The notes under the pieces are model-generated. The model was not told where the DNA came from. It searched no databases and worked only from the letters and a program-made list of their open reading frames with translations. A stretch of 64,000 bases of DNA, taken from contig NZ_JACLQD010000002.1 of the NCBI RefSeq assembly GCF_014243445.1, forward strand, positions 372,001 through 436,000, in the 5' to 3' direction. Positions 9,286 through 17,415 of the stretch are shown piece after piece. A program made the position numbers and the translations under genes. Source of the stretch: Paragemmobacter straminiformis. GTDB taxonomy: Bacteria > Pseudomonadota > Alphaproteobacteria > Rhodobacterales > Rhodobacteraceae. Each line of letters begins with the position of its first letter. The first letter of the stretch is position 1.

Positions 9286-10101
9286 ATGGCCGACCTGCTG
9301 CGAAAACCGCGAGGCACCAACGGCAAGGTGCATGACATCACCCCCGCCAATGCGGGCTGGGGCTATGTCGGCTTCGGCCTCTACCGCCTGACGGCCGGCC
9401 AATCGGCGGCCGAGGCCACGGGGGAGCGCGAAGCCATCCTTGTCCTTGTCGAGGGCAAGGCCCGCATCACCGCAGGCGGGCAGGACATGGGCGAGATGGG
9501 CGAGCGGATGGATGTCTTTGAAAAGACCCCGCCGCATTGCCTTTATGTTCCGGACGGGTCCGACTGGTCGGCCGTTGCCACCACCGATTGCACCCTTGCC
9601 ATCTGCACCGCACCGGGCAAGGGCAACCACCCCGTCCGCCGCCTTGGTCCCGAAGGCATCACCCTGACCCAGCGCGGCACGGGGGCGAACACCCGCTTCA
9701 TCAACAACATCGCGATGGAGGCGCTCGACGTGGCCGACAGCCTGCTCGTGACCGAGGTCTTTACCCCGCAGGGCAACTGGTCGAGCTACCCCAGCCACCG
9801 CCATGACGAGGACGATTTCCCCCGCATGACCTATCTGGAAGAGACCTATTACATGCGCACGAACCCCGCACAGGGTTTCGCCATCCAGCGCGTCTACACC
9901 GAGGACGGCGCGCTTGACGAAACCATGTCGGTCAAGAACCACGATGTCACGCTGGTGCCAAAGGGCCATCACCCCTGCGGTGCGCCCTATGGCTATGAGC
10001 TCTACTATCTGAACGTCATGGCCGGTCCGCGCCGCAACTGGCGCTTCCAGAACGATCCCGACCACGACTGGATCTACCGCCGCGACAACCCGCAGGCCTG
10101 A
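9286..10101 (+). CDS. iolB: 5-deoxy-glucuronate isomerase
   Basis: IolB converts 5-deoxy-D-glucuronate to 5-dehydro-2-deoxy-D-gluconate, the IolC substrate. The protein has 271 residues, the usual length, and the bicupin layout. The C-terminal cupin carries YPSHRHDEDDFPRMTYLEETYY, with the expected His/Glu metal ligands, and VTLVPKGHHPCGAPYGYELYY. The start at 9286 is set by AAGGATGAAAGGG just upstream. It is the last iol gene here. iolA, the inositol dehydrogenase and a transporter are not in the window. Confidence 0.94.
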   Translation: MADLLRKPRGTNGKVHDITPANAGWGYVGFGLYRLTAGQSAAEATGEREAILVLVEGKARITAGGQDMGEMGERMDVFEKTPPHCLYVPDGSDWSAVATTDCTLAICTAPGKGNHPVRRLGPEGITLTQRGTGANTRFINNIAMEALDVADSLLVTEVFTPQGNWSSYPSHRHDEDDFPRMTYLEETYYMRTNPAQGFAIQRVYTEDGALDETMSVKNHDVTLVPKGHHPCGAPYGYELYYLNVMAGPRRNWRFQNDPDHDWIYRRDNPQA

Positions 10102-10422
10102 TCAGCCCTGCAAGGCGGGCACGACCTCGATCTTCACGCGGCCCGCGCTGGCCTGCAATTCGCGCTGCACCATGGCGCGATTCGGCAAGCCGGGGGCGAC
10201 GACCGTCAGGCGGCCCGCCCAGCCCAGGGCCGCCAGCGTTTCGGCCACGGCCATCGCATCGGCCTCCGGCGCGAAAAGGCGGCAGATCACGCGCGCCGGT
10301 CCCACACGCGCCAGAAGCCCCGAATCGAGGGCTGCGAAAGCGATGCGCAGCGCCCCTTCGGGGCCGGGCGCCTCGCCGATCAGCAGCGTCGGTGCCGCCG
10401 CCTGTTCCGTTCCGTCACTCAT
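10102..10422 (-). CDS. hypothetical protein, 106 aa
   Basis: I do not recognise this protein. It has 106 residues starting MSDGTEQAAAPTLLIGEAPG, soluble, Ala/Leu-rich, with alternating hydrophobic stretches (ARVICRLF, GRLTVVAPGL) that suggest an alpha/beta fold. The codon pattern is like neighbouring genes. It starts 142 bp from, and divergent to, the PhoR-like kinase. Its stop abuts the iolB stop in convergent orientation with no spacer. A palindrome lies in the shared upstream region. The frame could be extended upstream, but that would run into the kinase gene. Confidence 0.55.
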   Translation of the reverse strand: MSDGTEQAAAPTLLIGEAPGPEGALRIAFAALDSGLLARVGPARVICRLFAPEADAMAVAETLAALGWAGRLTVVAPGLPNRAMVQRELQASAGRVKIEVVPALQG

Positions 10423-10460
10423 CCCGATCCGTCCACAGCACAAACGACAAGGGCCCCACC

Positions 10461-10489
10461 CGGTTTCGTGCGGTACCGCATCAGAACCG
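10461..10489. promoter_or_regulatory. palindromic site between divergent genes
   Basis: Perfect 12-bp palindrome TGCGGTACCGCA (10469-10480) nested in an outer CGGTT/AACCG pair (10461-10465, 10485-10489). Two direct CCAAGCC(T)TGCA repeats follow (10495-10505, 10510-10521). The position between divergent genes fits an operator. No PHO-box-like direct repeat is apparent. Confidence 0.4.
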
Positions 10490-10564
10490 CCTTGCCAAGC
10501 CTGCACTGGCCAAGCCTTGCAGTCATGGTAATGAGGGCACAGATCGAACGCGAAGGGGCGGGGA

Positions 10565-11590
10565 ATGGACAGCCTGACGATACGTGCCATGGCCGATGCC
10601 GTGCCCTTGCCGATGATCGTGATCGGGCAGGATGAACGCATCCTTGCCGCCAACCCTGCCGCCACCACGCTGTTCGGCGCGGGGATCGAGGGGCGGCACC
10701 ATCTGCTGACCCTGCGCCAGCCCGCGCTGCAATCGGCCATCGCCGCAGCCCTGACCGAAGGGCGCGGCGGGCAGGCGCGCCATGTCATTCCCGGACCGTC
10801 GCAGGATGTGGCCTATCGCGTCACCGTCTCGCCGGTGGCAGGGCCGGGTGCGGCCGCCCTGACCTTCGAGGATGTGACCGAGGCCGAGCAGATGGGCCAG
10901 ATGCGCCGCGATTTCGTGGCCAATGTCAGCCACGAGCTGCGCACCCCCCTGACGGCGCTTCTGGGGTTCATCGAAACCCTGCGCGGCGCGGCGCGGGACG
11001 ATGCCGCCGCCCGCGACCGCTTCCTTGCCATCATGGAGCGCGAGGCCGAGCGGATGAACCGTCTGATCCGCGACCTTCTCCACCTCAGCCGCGTCGAATC
11101 CGAAGAGCGTGTGCGCCCTACCGACCGTGTCGATATCGCGGCGCTGCTGGCCTCGGCCCTCGCCCTGCTGCGCCCCCTGGCCGAGGCGCAGAACGTCACC
11201 CTGACGACGACGGGTCTGGACGGCCCGCTTCCGGTTCCGGGCGATGCCGACCAGATCACGCAGGTGCTGACCAACCTGATCGAGAACGCGGTGAAATACG
11301 GTGGCGCGGGCGGCAAGGTGACCATCCGCCTGTCGCGCGAGGCTTTGCCCCGTGGTCCGGGCCTGCGGATCGACGTGATCGACACGGGCGAAGGCATCGA
11401 AAGCCAGCACCTGCCGCGCCTGACCGAGCGCTTCTACCGTGTCGACGGGCACCGCAGCCGCGAAAAAGGCGGCACGGGTCTGGGCCTTGCCATCGTCAAG
11501 CACATAGTGAACCGCCATCGCGGGCGGATGCGGATCGAAAGCGAAAAGGGCAAGGGATCGGTCTTTACCGTGGTCCTGCCCGAAGCCTGA
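10565..11590 (+). CDS. PhoR-like sensor histidine kinase
   Basis: A 341-residue cytosolic histidine kinase without transmembrane segments. A PAS domain covers residues 10-110 (MIVIGQDERILAANPAA). The HisKA domain has the phospho-acceptor His123 in NVSHELRTPL. The ATPase domain has the N box NLIENAVKYGG, DTGEGI and GGTGLGLAIVKH. It resembles alphaproteobacterial PhoR, often annotated as the phosphate-regulon kinase, but no phoB, phoU or pst gene is adjacent. The phosphate role is therefore by family only. Its neighbours are the small unknown gene and a nucleoside hydrolase. GAAGGGGCGGGGA gives a strong ribosome-binding site. Confidence 0.82.
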   Translation: MDSLTIRAMADAVPLPMIVIGQDERILAANPAATTLFGAGIEGRHHLLTLRQPALQSAIAAALTEGRGGQARHVIPGPSQDVAYRVTVSPVAGPGAAALTFEDVTEAEQMGQMRRDFVANVSHELRTPLTALLGFIETLRGAARDDAAARDRFLAIMEREAERMNRLIRDLLHLSRVESEERVRPTDRVDIAALLASALALLRPLAEAQNVTLTTTGLDGPLPVPGDADQITQVLTNLIENAVKYGGAGGKVTIRLSREALPRGPGLRIDVIDTGEGIESQHLPRLTERFYRVDGHRSREKGGTGLGLAIVKHIVNRHRGRMRIESEKGKGSVFTVVLPEA

Positions 11591-11607
11591 TGCCGAAAGC
11601 CTAAAGC

Positions 11608-12555
11608 CTAAAGCCGCGCCAGACGTTCGGTCAGTAGCCCGTAGAACCCCGCCGCATCGACCCCGCCCATGAACAGCGCGTTGGCGGGGCGCTTGGTCAC
11701 CCCCCACCAATCCGCCACGGTCATGCCCAGCGTCAGCTCCGACCGGGTTTCGATCTCGACATTGATATGCCGCCCGGTGAACAGCCCGGGCCGGATCAGA
11801 TAGGCGATCACGCAAGGATCATGCAGCGGCGCGCCTTCGCTGCCGTATTTCTGCATGTCGAAGCGCTCGAAGAAATCGGTCCATTCCGCGACCATCCGGC
11901 CCGCCTCGTTGCCGATGGCGCGGAACGCCTCGACCCGCGCGCGGTTGGTCAGGGCCTTGTGCGTCACATCAAGCGGCATGACGACAAGCGAAATGCCGGA
12001 TTTGAACACGATTTCAGCGGCTTCCGGATCGACGTAAATGTTGAATTCGGCCGCGGGCGTGATGTTGCCCACCTCGAAATAGGCGCCGCCCATCAGCACG
12101 ATCTGCTGCACGCGCGCCACGATGTCGGGCGCCTTGGCAAAGGCCGTGGCGATGTTGGTCAGCGGGCCGAGCGGGCAAAGCGTGACCGTATGCGCAGGCT
12201 CGCGCCGCAGGGTTTCGATGATGAAATCGACGGCATGTTCCGGCTGCAACGGCATCACCGGATCGGCCATCTGCGGCCCGTCGAGGCCGGTCTTGCCATG
12301 CACATGTTCCGCCGTCACCAGCTTGCGCTTCAAGGGCGCGTCGCATCCGGCAAAGACCCGCGTCGCGGGCTTGCCCGCCAGTTCGCAGATGATCCGCGCG
12401 TTCTTCTGCGTCAGCGGCAGGGGCACGTTGCCCGCGACGGCGGTGATGCCCAGCACCTCGACATCCTCGGGCGAGGCCAGCGCCAGAAGGATCGCCACGG
12501 CATCATCCTGCCCCGGATCGGTGTCGATGATGATCTTGCGCGGCGAATGGGTCAT
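11608..12555 (-). CDS. inosine-uridine preferring nucleoside hydrolase
   Basis: Ribonucleoside N-glycosidase of the IU-NH family, 315 residues. The N-terminal metal/ribose motif DTDPGQDDA spans residues 11-19. PLGPLTNIATAF, VLMGGAYFEVGN, EFNIYVDPEAA and the late HDPCVIAYL contribute the calcium and ribose ligands known for the family. The nucleobase preference cannot be decided from sequence. The start at M-T-H-S is taken because an upstream in-frame ATG adds 13 residues not seen in the family. It is convergent with the PhoR-like gene. Confidence 0.9.
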   Translation of the reverse strand: MTHSPRKIIIDTDPGQDDAVAILLALASPEDVEVLGITAVAGNVPLPLTQKNARIICELAGKPATRVFAGCDAPLKRKLVTAEHVHGKTGLDGPQMADPVMPLQPEHAVDFIIETLRREPAHTVTLCPLGPLTNIATAFAKAPDIVARVQQIVLMGGAYFEVGNITPAAEFNIYVDPEAAEIVFKSGISLVVMPLDVTHKALTNRARVEAFRAIGNEAGRMVAEWTDFFERFDMQKYGSEGAPLHDPCVIAYLIRPGLFTGRHINVEIETRSELTLGMTVADWWGVTKRPANALFMGGVDAAGFYGLLTERLARL

Positions 12556-12676
12556 GCGGTCCTCGGTTGGTCGTTCGGGCGCAGAAAAGCCCAAGGGGGC
12601 GTTCTTGTCCAGATGGACAAATTTTTAACGGCAGTTCCCGCTGCGTAAAGCGCGCGCGCCCTGCGCTGCAAAGGGG

Positions 12677-12700
12677 AAAGGGGGGCCACGGCCCCCCTTT
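12677..12700 (-). terminator. terminator hairpin after the iron-binding protein gene
   Basis: Perfect 11-bp arms AAAGGGGGGCC (12677-12687) and GGCCCCCCTTT (12690-12700), with at least the innermost pairs open to form a loop. It lies 21 bp beyond the stop of the minus-strand gene, followed on that strand by TTTCCCCTTT. Confidence 0.6.
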
Positions 12701-12720
12701 GACTGGCATGAGATGCCGTG

Positions 12721-13728
12721 TCAGTTGTCGAAATCGATCTCTTCCATGATCTTCAGCGCAGCGGGCCGTGCCGCCGCCACATCGGTCAGCGATACGGTGT
12801 CGGGCGTGAACTCGCCCCAGCTTTTCACCAGCTCCGACCGCGGCACGCCATCCTTCACCGGGAATTCGTGGTTCTTCTCGGCATAGATGCGCTGCGCCTC
12901 GTCCGAGGAAAGCCATTCCATCAGCTTCAGCGCCGCCTCCTTGTTCGGGGCCGATTTGGTCAGCGCAACCCCCGAGATGTTCAGGTGCGAGCCGCCATTC
13001 TCGAACACCGGAAAGTCGATGCGCACCATGTCGGCGGTGGGCTTGGTCTCGGGGTCGCTCAGCATCTGGCCCATGTAATAGGTGTTGCCCAGCGCGATGT
13101 CGCATTCTCCGGCCGCGATGGCCTTGATCTGGTCGCGGTCGCCGCCGTTCGGCTTCTTGGCAAGGTTGGCTTTCACCCCCTCGGCCCAGGTCTTTGCGTA
13201 ATCCTCGCCGTGGTGGACGATCATCGCCCCCAGCAGCGCGATGTTGTAGTCATTGGTCCCCGACCGGATGCAGATGCGCCCCTTCCACTTGGGGTCGGCC
13301 AGATCCTCGTAGGTGGTGATCTCGCCGGGTTTGATGCGGTCCTTGCTGGCATAGACGATCCGCGCCCGCGTGGTCAGGCCGAACCACATCCCGTCCTTGT
13401 CGCGCAGCGTCTCGGGGATATTGGCGTCAAGCACGGGGTCGGTCACCGGCTGGATCACGCCGGCATCGACGATCTGCTTCAGCCGCGCGATATCGACCGT
13501 CAACACCAGATCGGCAGGCGAGCGCGCGCCCTCGGCCACCAGCCGCTCGGCCATGCCCTTGTCGACGAAGGCCACGTTGGTGGTGATCCCGGTCTCGGCG
13601 GTAAAGGCGTCGAGCAGCGGCTGGATCAGCTCGGGCTGGCGGTGCGAATAGATGTTCACCTGATCGGCAAAGGCGGGCAGGGCCGCGCTGGCAAGGGTAA
13701 GGGCGGCTAGCGAAAGATGCAGGCGCAT
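12721..13728 (-). CDS. periplasmic Fe(III)-binding ABC transporter protein
   Basis: FbpA/FutA-type iron-binding protein, 335 residues. A Sec signal peptide covers residues 1-21 (MRLHLSLAALTLASAALPAFA), and the mature protein begins DQVNIYSHRQPELIQPLLDAF as in the family. The paired tyrosines 217-218 in NTYYMGQM match the di-tyrosine iron site of FbpA. No permease or ATPase gene is adjacent, so the transporter partner must be encoded elsewhere. The start at M13 of the longer frame is chosen because it begins the signal peptide. A dyad lies about 45 bp upstream. Confidence 0.9.
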   Translation of the reverse strand: MRLHLSLAALTLASAALPAFADQVNIYSHRQPELIQPLLDAFTAETGITTNVAFVDKGMAERLVAEGARSPADLVLTVDIARLKQIVDAGVIQPVTDPVLDANIPETLRDKDGMWFGLTTRARIVYASKDRIKPGEITTYEDLADPKWKGRICIRSGTNDYNIALLGAMIVHHGEDYAKTWAEGVKANLAKKPNGGDRDQIKAIAAGECDIALGNTYYMGQMLSDPETKPTADMVRIDFPVFENGGSHLNISGVALTKSAPNKEAALKLMEWLSSDEAQRIYAEKNHEFPVKDGVPRSELVKSWGEFTPDTVSLTDVAAARPAALKIMEEIDFDN

Positions 13729-13769
13729 GGGGGCGCTCCATGAGGGTTCGTCGATGCGCCCCATAAACC

Positions 13770-13794
13770 TGACTATTTTACTTTGGTCAATAGT
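13770..13794 (-). promoter_or_regulatory. candidate iron-responsive operator/promoter
   Basis: ACTATT (13772-13777) and AATAGT (13789-13794) form an inverted repeat with an 11-bp spacer. TGAC/GTCA (13770-13773, 13786-13789) forms another overlapping dyad. On the minus strand TTGACC, 17 bp, TTTATG could be the promoter. Location and A/T-rich symmetry suggest a site for an iron regulator; which one is not decidable here. Confidence 0.45.
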
Positions 13795-13863
13795 TGAGTG
13801 AAAAAATCAGGTATCACGGCCGCGCGATCTTGCCTGCCGACCCTGCCTGTAACGCCCGTCCCG

Positions 13864-14727
13864 TCACCCGCGCCCAGCGCGCGCCTTGGCCGCCTTTTCC
13901 TCGGCCTTGGCGCGGTTCCACAGCGCGTCCATCTCGGCAAGGTCGCTTTGCTCGGGGGTCTTGCCCGCCTCGGCCAGCCAATCCTCGATCCGGCCGAAGC
14001 GGCGGGTGAACTTGGCATTCGCCGCGCGCAATGCCGCCTCGGGGTCCACCTTCAGATGCCGCGCAAGGTTGGCCATGACGAACAGCAGGTCACCGAATTC
14101 TTCCTCGACCTCGGCTTCGGTCAGGCTGTCGCGGGCTTCGACCAGTTCGGCCGCCTCTTCCGCGATCTTGGCCACCACCTCGTCGGTCGAGGGCCAGTCG
14201 AACCCGACCCGCGCCGCCCGCTTTTGCAGCTTGACCGCCCGCGTCAGCGCAGGCAGGCCCAGCGCCACCCCGTCCAGCACCCGCGCCCCGTCTTTCGCGC
14301 CGCGCTCGGCGGCCTTGATCCGCTCCCAGTCGGCGGTCTGCTGTTCAGGGCTCTTGTCGCGGCTTTCATCTCCGAACACATGCGGATGCCGTGCCAGCAT
14401 CTTGCCGGAAATCGCCCGCGCCACATCGTCGAACCCGAACAGCCCCGCCTCCTCGGCCATCTGCGCGTGATAGACCACCTGCAACAGCAGATCGCCCAGC
14501 TCTCCGGGCAATTCGTCCCAGGCCCTGCGCGTGATGGCATCGGCCACCTCATGCGCCTCTTCCAGCGTATAGGGGGCGATCGTGTCGAAATCCTGCGCGA
14601 TGTCCCAGGGGCATCCGGCCACCGGGTCGCGCAGGCGGCGCATGATCTCGCGCAGCCGCGCCATCCCGCCCTCGGGGTCGCGGACCAGTCTGTCGCTCAT
14701 TTCCGATGCGCTGTCGGGTGCGGGCAT
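13864..14727 (-). CDS. mazG: nucleoside triphosphate pyrophosphohydrolase MazG
   Basis: A 287-residue MazG that hydrolyses NTPs/dNTPs to monophosphates and pyrophosphate. Two MazG domains are visible. The first has CPWD near residue 39, LEEAHEVADAI, and GELGDLLLQVVYHAQMAEE. The second has KIAEEAAELVEA followed by EEEFGDLLFVMANLARHL. The EExxE + ExxD magnesium motifs are intact in both. GGAGG sits five bases before the ATG, supporting this start over the internal M10. It is divergent from the M20 amidohydrolase with a 63-bp shared upstream region. Confidence 0.94.
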   Translation of the reverse strand: MPAPDSASEMSDRLVRDPEGGMARLREIMRRLRDPVAGCPWDIAQDFDTIAPYTLEEAHEVADAITRRAWDELPGELGDLLLQVVYHAQMAEEAGLFGFDDVARAISGKMLARHPHVFGDESRDKSPEQQTADWERIKAAERGAKDGARVLDGVALGLPALTRAVKLQKRAARVGFDWPSTDEVVAKIAEEAAELVEARDSLTEAEVEEEFGDLLFVMANLARHLKVDPEAALRAANAKFTRRFGRIEDWLAEAGKTPEQSDLAEMDALWNRAKAEEKAAKARAGRG

Positions 14728-14790
14728 TGCAGCCTCCGTGGTTTTCGGATTTGATCAAACACCGAACAGCGTCCCGAAAGGAAGCCCCCC

Positions 14791-15954
14791 ATGCCTGTCC
14801 TGAACCGTATCGCAGCCTATTCCGGCGAAATGAAGGGTTGGCGTCAGCACCTCCACCGCAATCCCGAACTGGGGTTCGATTGCCACAACACTGCCGCCTT
14901 CATCGCAGAGCGCCTGCGCGAGATGGGGGTGGACGAGATCCACGAGGGCATCGCCAGAACCGGAATCGTGGCCCTGATCAACGGGCAGGGCGAGGGCCCC
15001 ACCATCGGCCTGCGCGCCGATATGGATGCCCTGCCCATCGCCGAGATCACGGGGGCGGAATACGCCTCGACCGTTCCGGGCAAGATGCATGCCTGCGGCC
15101 ATGACGGCCATGTCACCATGCTGCTCGGGGCTGCCAAATACCTGTGCGAGACGCGCCGCTTCGCAGGCCGCGTCGCGCTGATCTTCCAGCCCGCCGAAGA
15201 AGATGGCGGCGGCGGTCAGGTCATGGTGCAAGAGGGGGCGATGGACCGGTTCGGCGTGTCGCAGGTCTACGGCATCCACAATGCGCCCAACGTGCCCTTC
15301 GGCCATTTCCACACCACCCCCGGCCCGCTGATGGCCTCGGTCGATACCGCCACCGTCACCCTGACGGGCAAGGGCGGGCACGGGGCGACACCGCATGAAT
15401 GCATCGACCCCGTGGTCGCCGTCGTGGGCATGGTCGGGGCAATCCAGACCATCATTCCCCGCAACGTCTACGCGCTGGACGAGGCGGTGATTTCTGTCAC
15501 GCAAATCCACACCGGAACCGCATCGAACATCGTCCCGGAAACCGCGATGTTCCAGGCCACGATCCGCGCCTTCGACCCGGGCGTGCGCGCCTTGCTGAAG
15601 CGCCGCTTCTACGAAATCGTCGAGGGCCATGCGCTGGCCTATAACGTCAAGGCCGATGTCCATTACGACTGGGGCTATCCCGCAACCGTCAACCATCCCG
15701 CCGAAACCCGTTTCGCCGCCGAGGTTGCCGCCGAGGTCGCAGGCGCCGATGCCGTCCAGGCCGATGCCAACCGCGAGATGGGCAGCGAGGATTTCTCCTA
15801 CATGCTCGAAGCCCGCCCCGGCGCCTATCTCTTCCTTGGCACCGGACCGGGCGCAGGGCTGCACCACCCCGCCTATGACTTCAACGACGAGGCCGCCCCC
15901 ATCGGTGCCAGCTTCTTCGCCCGTCTGGTCGAACGGGCGCAACCGCTGGTCTGA
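14791..15954 (+). CDS. M20 family amidohydrolase (hippurate hydrolase-like)
   Basis: A 387-residue M20 metallopeptidase/amidohydrolase of the HipO/IAA-amino acid hydrolase group. Metal-binding blocks are visible: LRADMDALPI, HACGHDGH, FQPAEEDGGGG, the HN in YGIHNAPNVP, and the C-terminal NREMGSEDFSYM. The lid/dimerisation domain lies between them. Likely substrates are N-acyl amino acids or related amides; the exact one is not predictable. AAAGGAAG precedes the ATG. Downstream come about 450 bp without a gene, holding two copies of the dispersed hairpin module. Confidence 0.88.
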   Translation: MPVLNRIAAYSGEMKGWRQHLHRNPELGFDCHNTAAFIAERLREMGVDEIHEGIARTGIVALINGQGEGPTIGLRADMDALPIAEITGAEYASTVPGKMHACGHDGHVTMLLGAAKYLCETRRFAGRVALIFQPAEEDGGGGQVMVQEGAMDRFGVSQVYGIHNAPNVPFGHFHTTPGPLMASVDTATVTLTGKGGHGATPHECIDPVVAVVGMVGAIQTIIPRNVYALDEAVISVTQIHTGTASNIVPETAMFQATIRAFDPGVRALLKRRFYEIVEGHALAYNVKADVHYDWGYPATVNHPAETRFAAEVAAEVAGADAVQADANREMGSEDFSYMLEARPGAYLFLGTGPGAGLHHPAYDFNDEAAPIGASFFARLVERAQPLV

Positions 15955-15990
15955 AAGACGAAAAAGGGCAGGGCTGCGACAACCGTCGCC

Positions 15991-16056
15991 GGGGGGCTGT
16001 CTGCCCCCCACGGCGCGTGCCGCGCCTCCCCCCGAGGATATTTGGGGCAAGAGGAA
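15991..16056 (+). repeat. dispersed hairpin module, copy b
   Basis: Two stems, GGGGGGC/GCCCCCC (15991-15997, 16003-16009) and GGCGCG/CGCGCC (16012-16026), are followed by CCCCCC and the core GATATTTGGGGCAAGAGG ending at 16054. It sits 36 bp after the amidohydrolase stop and probably terminates it. Confidence 0.7.
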
Positions 16057-16080
16057 GCTGGCGTTTCCCATTGCGTTTCA

Positions 16081-16138
16081 CCTTTGCCAAAATACTCCGG
16101 GGGGCGGCTCGCCCTGCGAGCCGGGGGGCTGGCCCCCC
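16081..16138 (-). repeat. dispersed hairpin module, copy c (inverted)
   Basis: Minus-strand copy: GGGGGGC/GCCCCCC stem (16123-16138), GGCTCG/CGAGCC stem (16106-16122), then GGAGTATTTTGGCAAAGG (16081-16098). It faces copy b tail to tail, 25 bp apart. The rest of 15955-16423 holds no convincing gene; it also contains an 11-G run. Confidence 0.65.
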
Positions 16139-16198
16139 GACGACATCTGCACCCTGCCAAAGCATGTGCCGAAAATGCGGCCCGCCCTTTCGTGTCGC

Positions 16199-16209
16199 GG
16201 GGGGGGGGG
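16199..16209. repeat. poly-G tract (11 G)
   Basis: Eleven consecutive G followed by C and five more G, in the non-coding stretch upstream of the agmatinase-family gene. Long mononucleotide runs are slippage-prone or may be an assembly artefact. Confidence 0.6.
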
Positions 16210-16423
16210 CGGGGGATGCGGGGCGGACCGACAGGCGGCAGGCGGCGGGGGGGCTAACGAATCCCCAAGACAGCCGCGCGCAGGCGTGCATCAGCTGTGC
16301 ATTGCCGCCTCCTTCCCCACGCCCCCCGCTTGACTCCCGTCTGGCGGCCTGTTCCAGTCGCCCCGACCGATCCGCGGTGTCTCGGACATGAACGACTCCG
16401 CCCGACCGTTACGGATTCCCAAC

Positions 16424-17389
16424 ATGGCACTCGAAGACGCCAAGACCGAAGTCGATACCGCTTTCACCCGCAGCTCCAACCGTGGCCTGTCGTTCGAGAA
16501 CGCCTTTGGCGGGGCCACATCCTTCTTGCGCCGCCGCTACAGCAAGGACCTGACGGGCGTCGATCTCGCCATCACGGGCGTTCCGTTCGACCAGGCCGTC
16601 ACCCATCGCACCGGCACCCGCTTCGGCCCCCGCGCGATCCGCGAGGTATCGACCCTCCAGCCCTATGACCCGCCGCATGGCTGGCCGACCAACCCCTTGG
16701 AAGATATGGATATCGTCGATTACGGCGATGTCGCCTTCGACTATGCCAAGACCGCCGATTTCCCCGCCGCGCTGACGGCGCATATCGCGGGCATCCTGAA
16801 AGCGGGGGCGGGGACGATCACGCTTGGCGGCGACCATTTCATCACCCTGCCGATCCTGCGCGCCTATGCGGCCAAGTTCGGCCCGCTGTCGGTGATCCAT
16901 TTCGACGCCCATTCCGACCTCTGGGTCGATGACGACATGTCGCGCATCGATCACGGCACCTTCATGTACAAGGCGGTCAAGACCGGCCTTGTCGATCCGG
17001 CCCGCTCGGTCCAGATCGGCATCCGCACCACGACCGAGGATTACCTTGGCTTCAACGTCATCACCGCCCGCGAGGTCCACGAGAAGGGCGCGGCGCAGGT
17101 GGTGGCCATGGCCAAGGACATCGTGGGCGATGCGCCGACCTACCTGACCTTCGACATCGACGCGCTCGACCCCGCCTTCGCGCCGGGCACGGGAACGCCG
17201 GTCTGGGGCGGGCTTGCCTCGTGGCAGGCGGCGGCCTGCCTGCGCGATCTTGCCGGCATCAACCTTGTCGGCGGCGATGTGGTCGAAGTCTCGCCACCCT
17301 ATGATCCGACCGGCATCACCGCCGTCGCGGGGGCGCATGTCGCCTATGAGTTGATCTGCCTCTATCACTGGGCGCGGACGCAAAGATGA
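16424..17389 (+). CDS. speB: agmatinase / ureohydrolase family enzyme
   Basis: Binuclear manganese ureohydrolase, 321 residues from this ATG. All metal motifs are visible: GGDHFIT, HFDAHSDLW and TFDIDALDPAFAPGTGTP, with the His in DHGTFM. Such enzymes hydrolyse agmatine to putrescine and urea; close relatives use guanidinobutyrate or related guanidines, so the substrate is not certain. The start is placed at MALEDAKTEV because the 12 preceding residues (from 16388) look unlike the family; neither ATG has a good Shine-Dalgarno. The DUF1499 gene overlaps or directly follows its stop. Confidence 0.82.
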   Translation: MALEDAKTEVDTAFTRSSNRGLSFENAFGGATSFLRRRYSKDLTGVDLAITGVPFDQAVTHRTGTRFGPRAIREVSTLQPYDPPHGWPTNPLEDMDIVDYGDVAFDYAKTADFPAALTAHIAGILKAGAGTITLGGDHFITLPILRAYAAKFGPLSVIHFDAHSDLWVDDDMSRIDHGTFMYKAVKTGLVDPARSVQIGIRTTTEDYLGFNVITAREVHEKGAAQVVAMAKDIVGDAPTYLTFDIDALDPAFAPGTGTPVWGGLASWQAAACLRDLAGINLVGGDVVEVSPPYDPTGITAVAGAHVAYELICLYHWARTQR

Positions 17390-17415
17390 CAGCGGCGGGG
17401 CGCAGGGGGGCACGC

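Noticed and set aside
15881-16291. ORFs of 95-136 codons in the amidohydrolase-speB gap
   Set aside because: They translate the GC hairpins of the dispersed module and the poly-G tract; composition is that of non-coding repeats.
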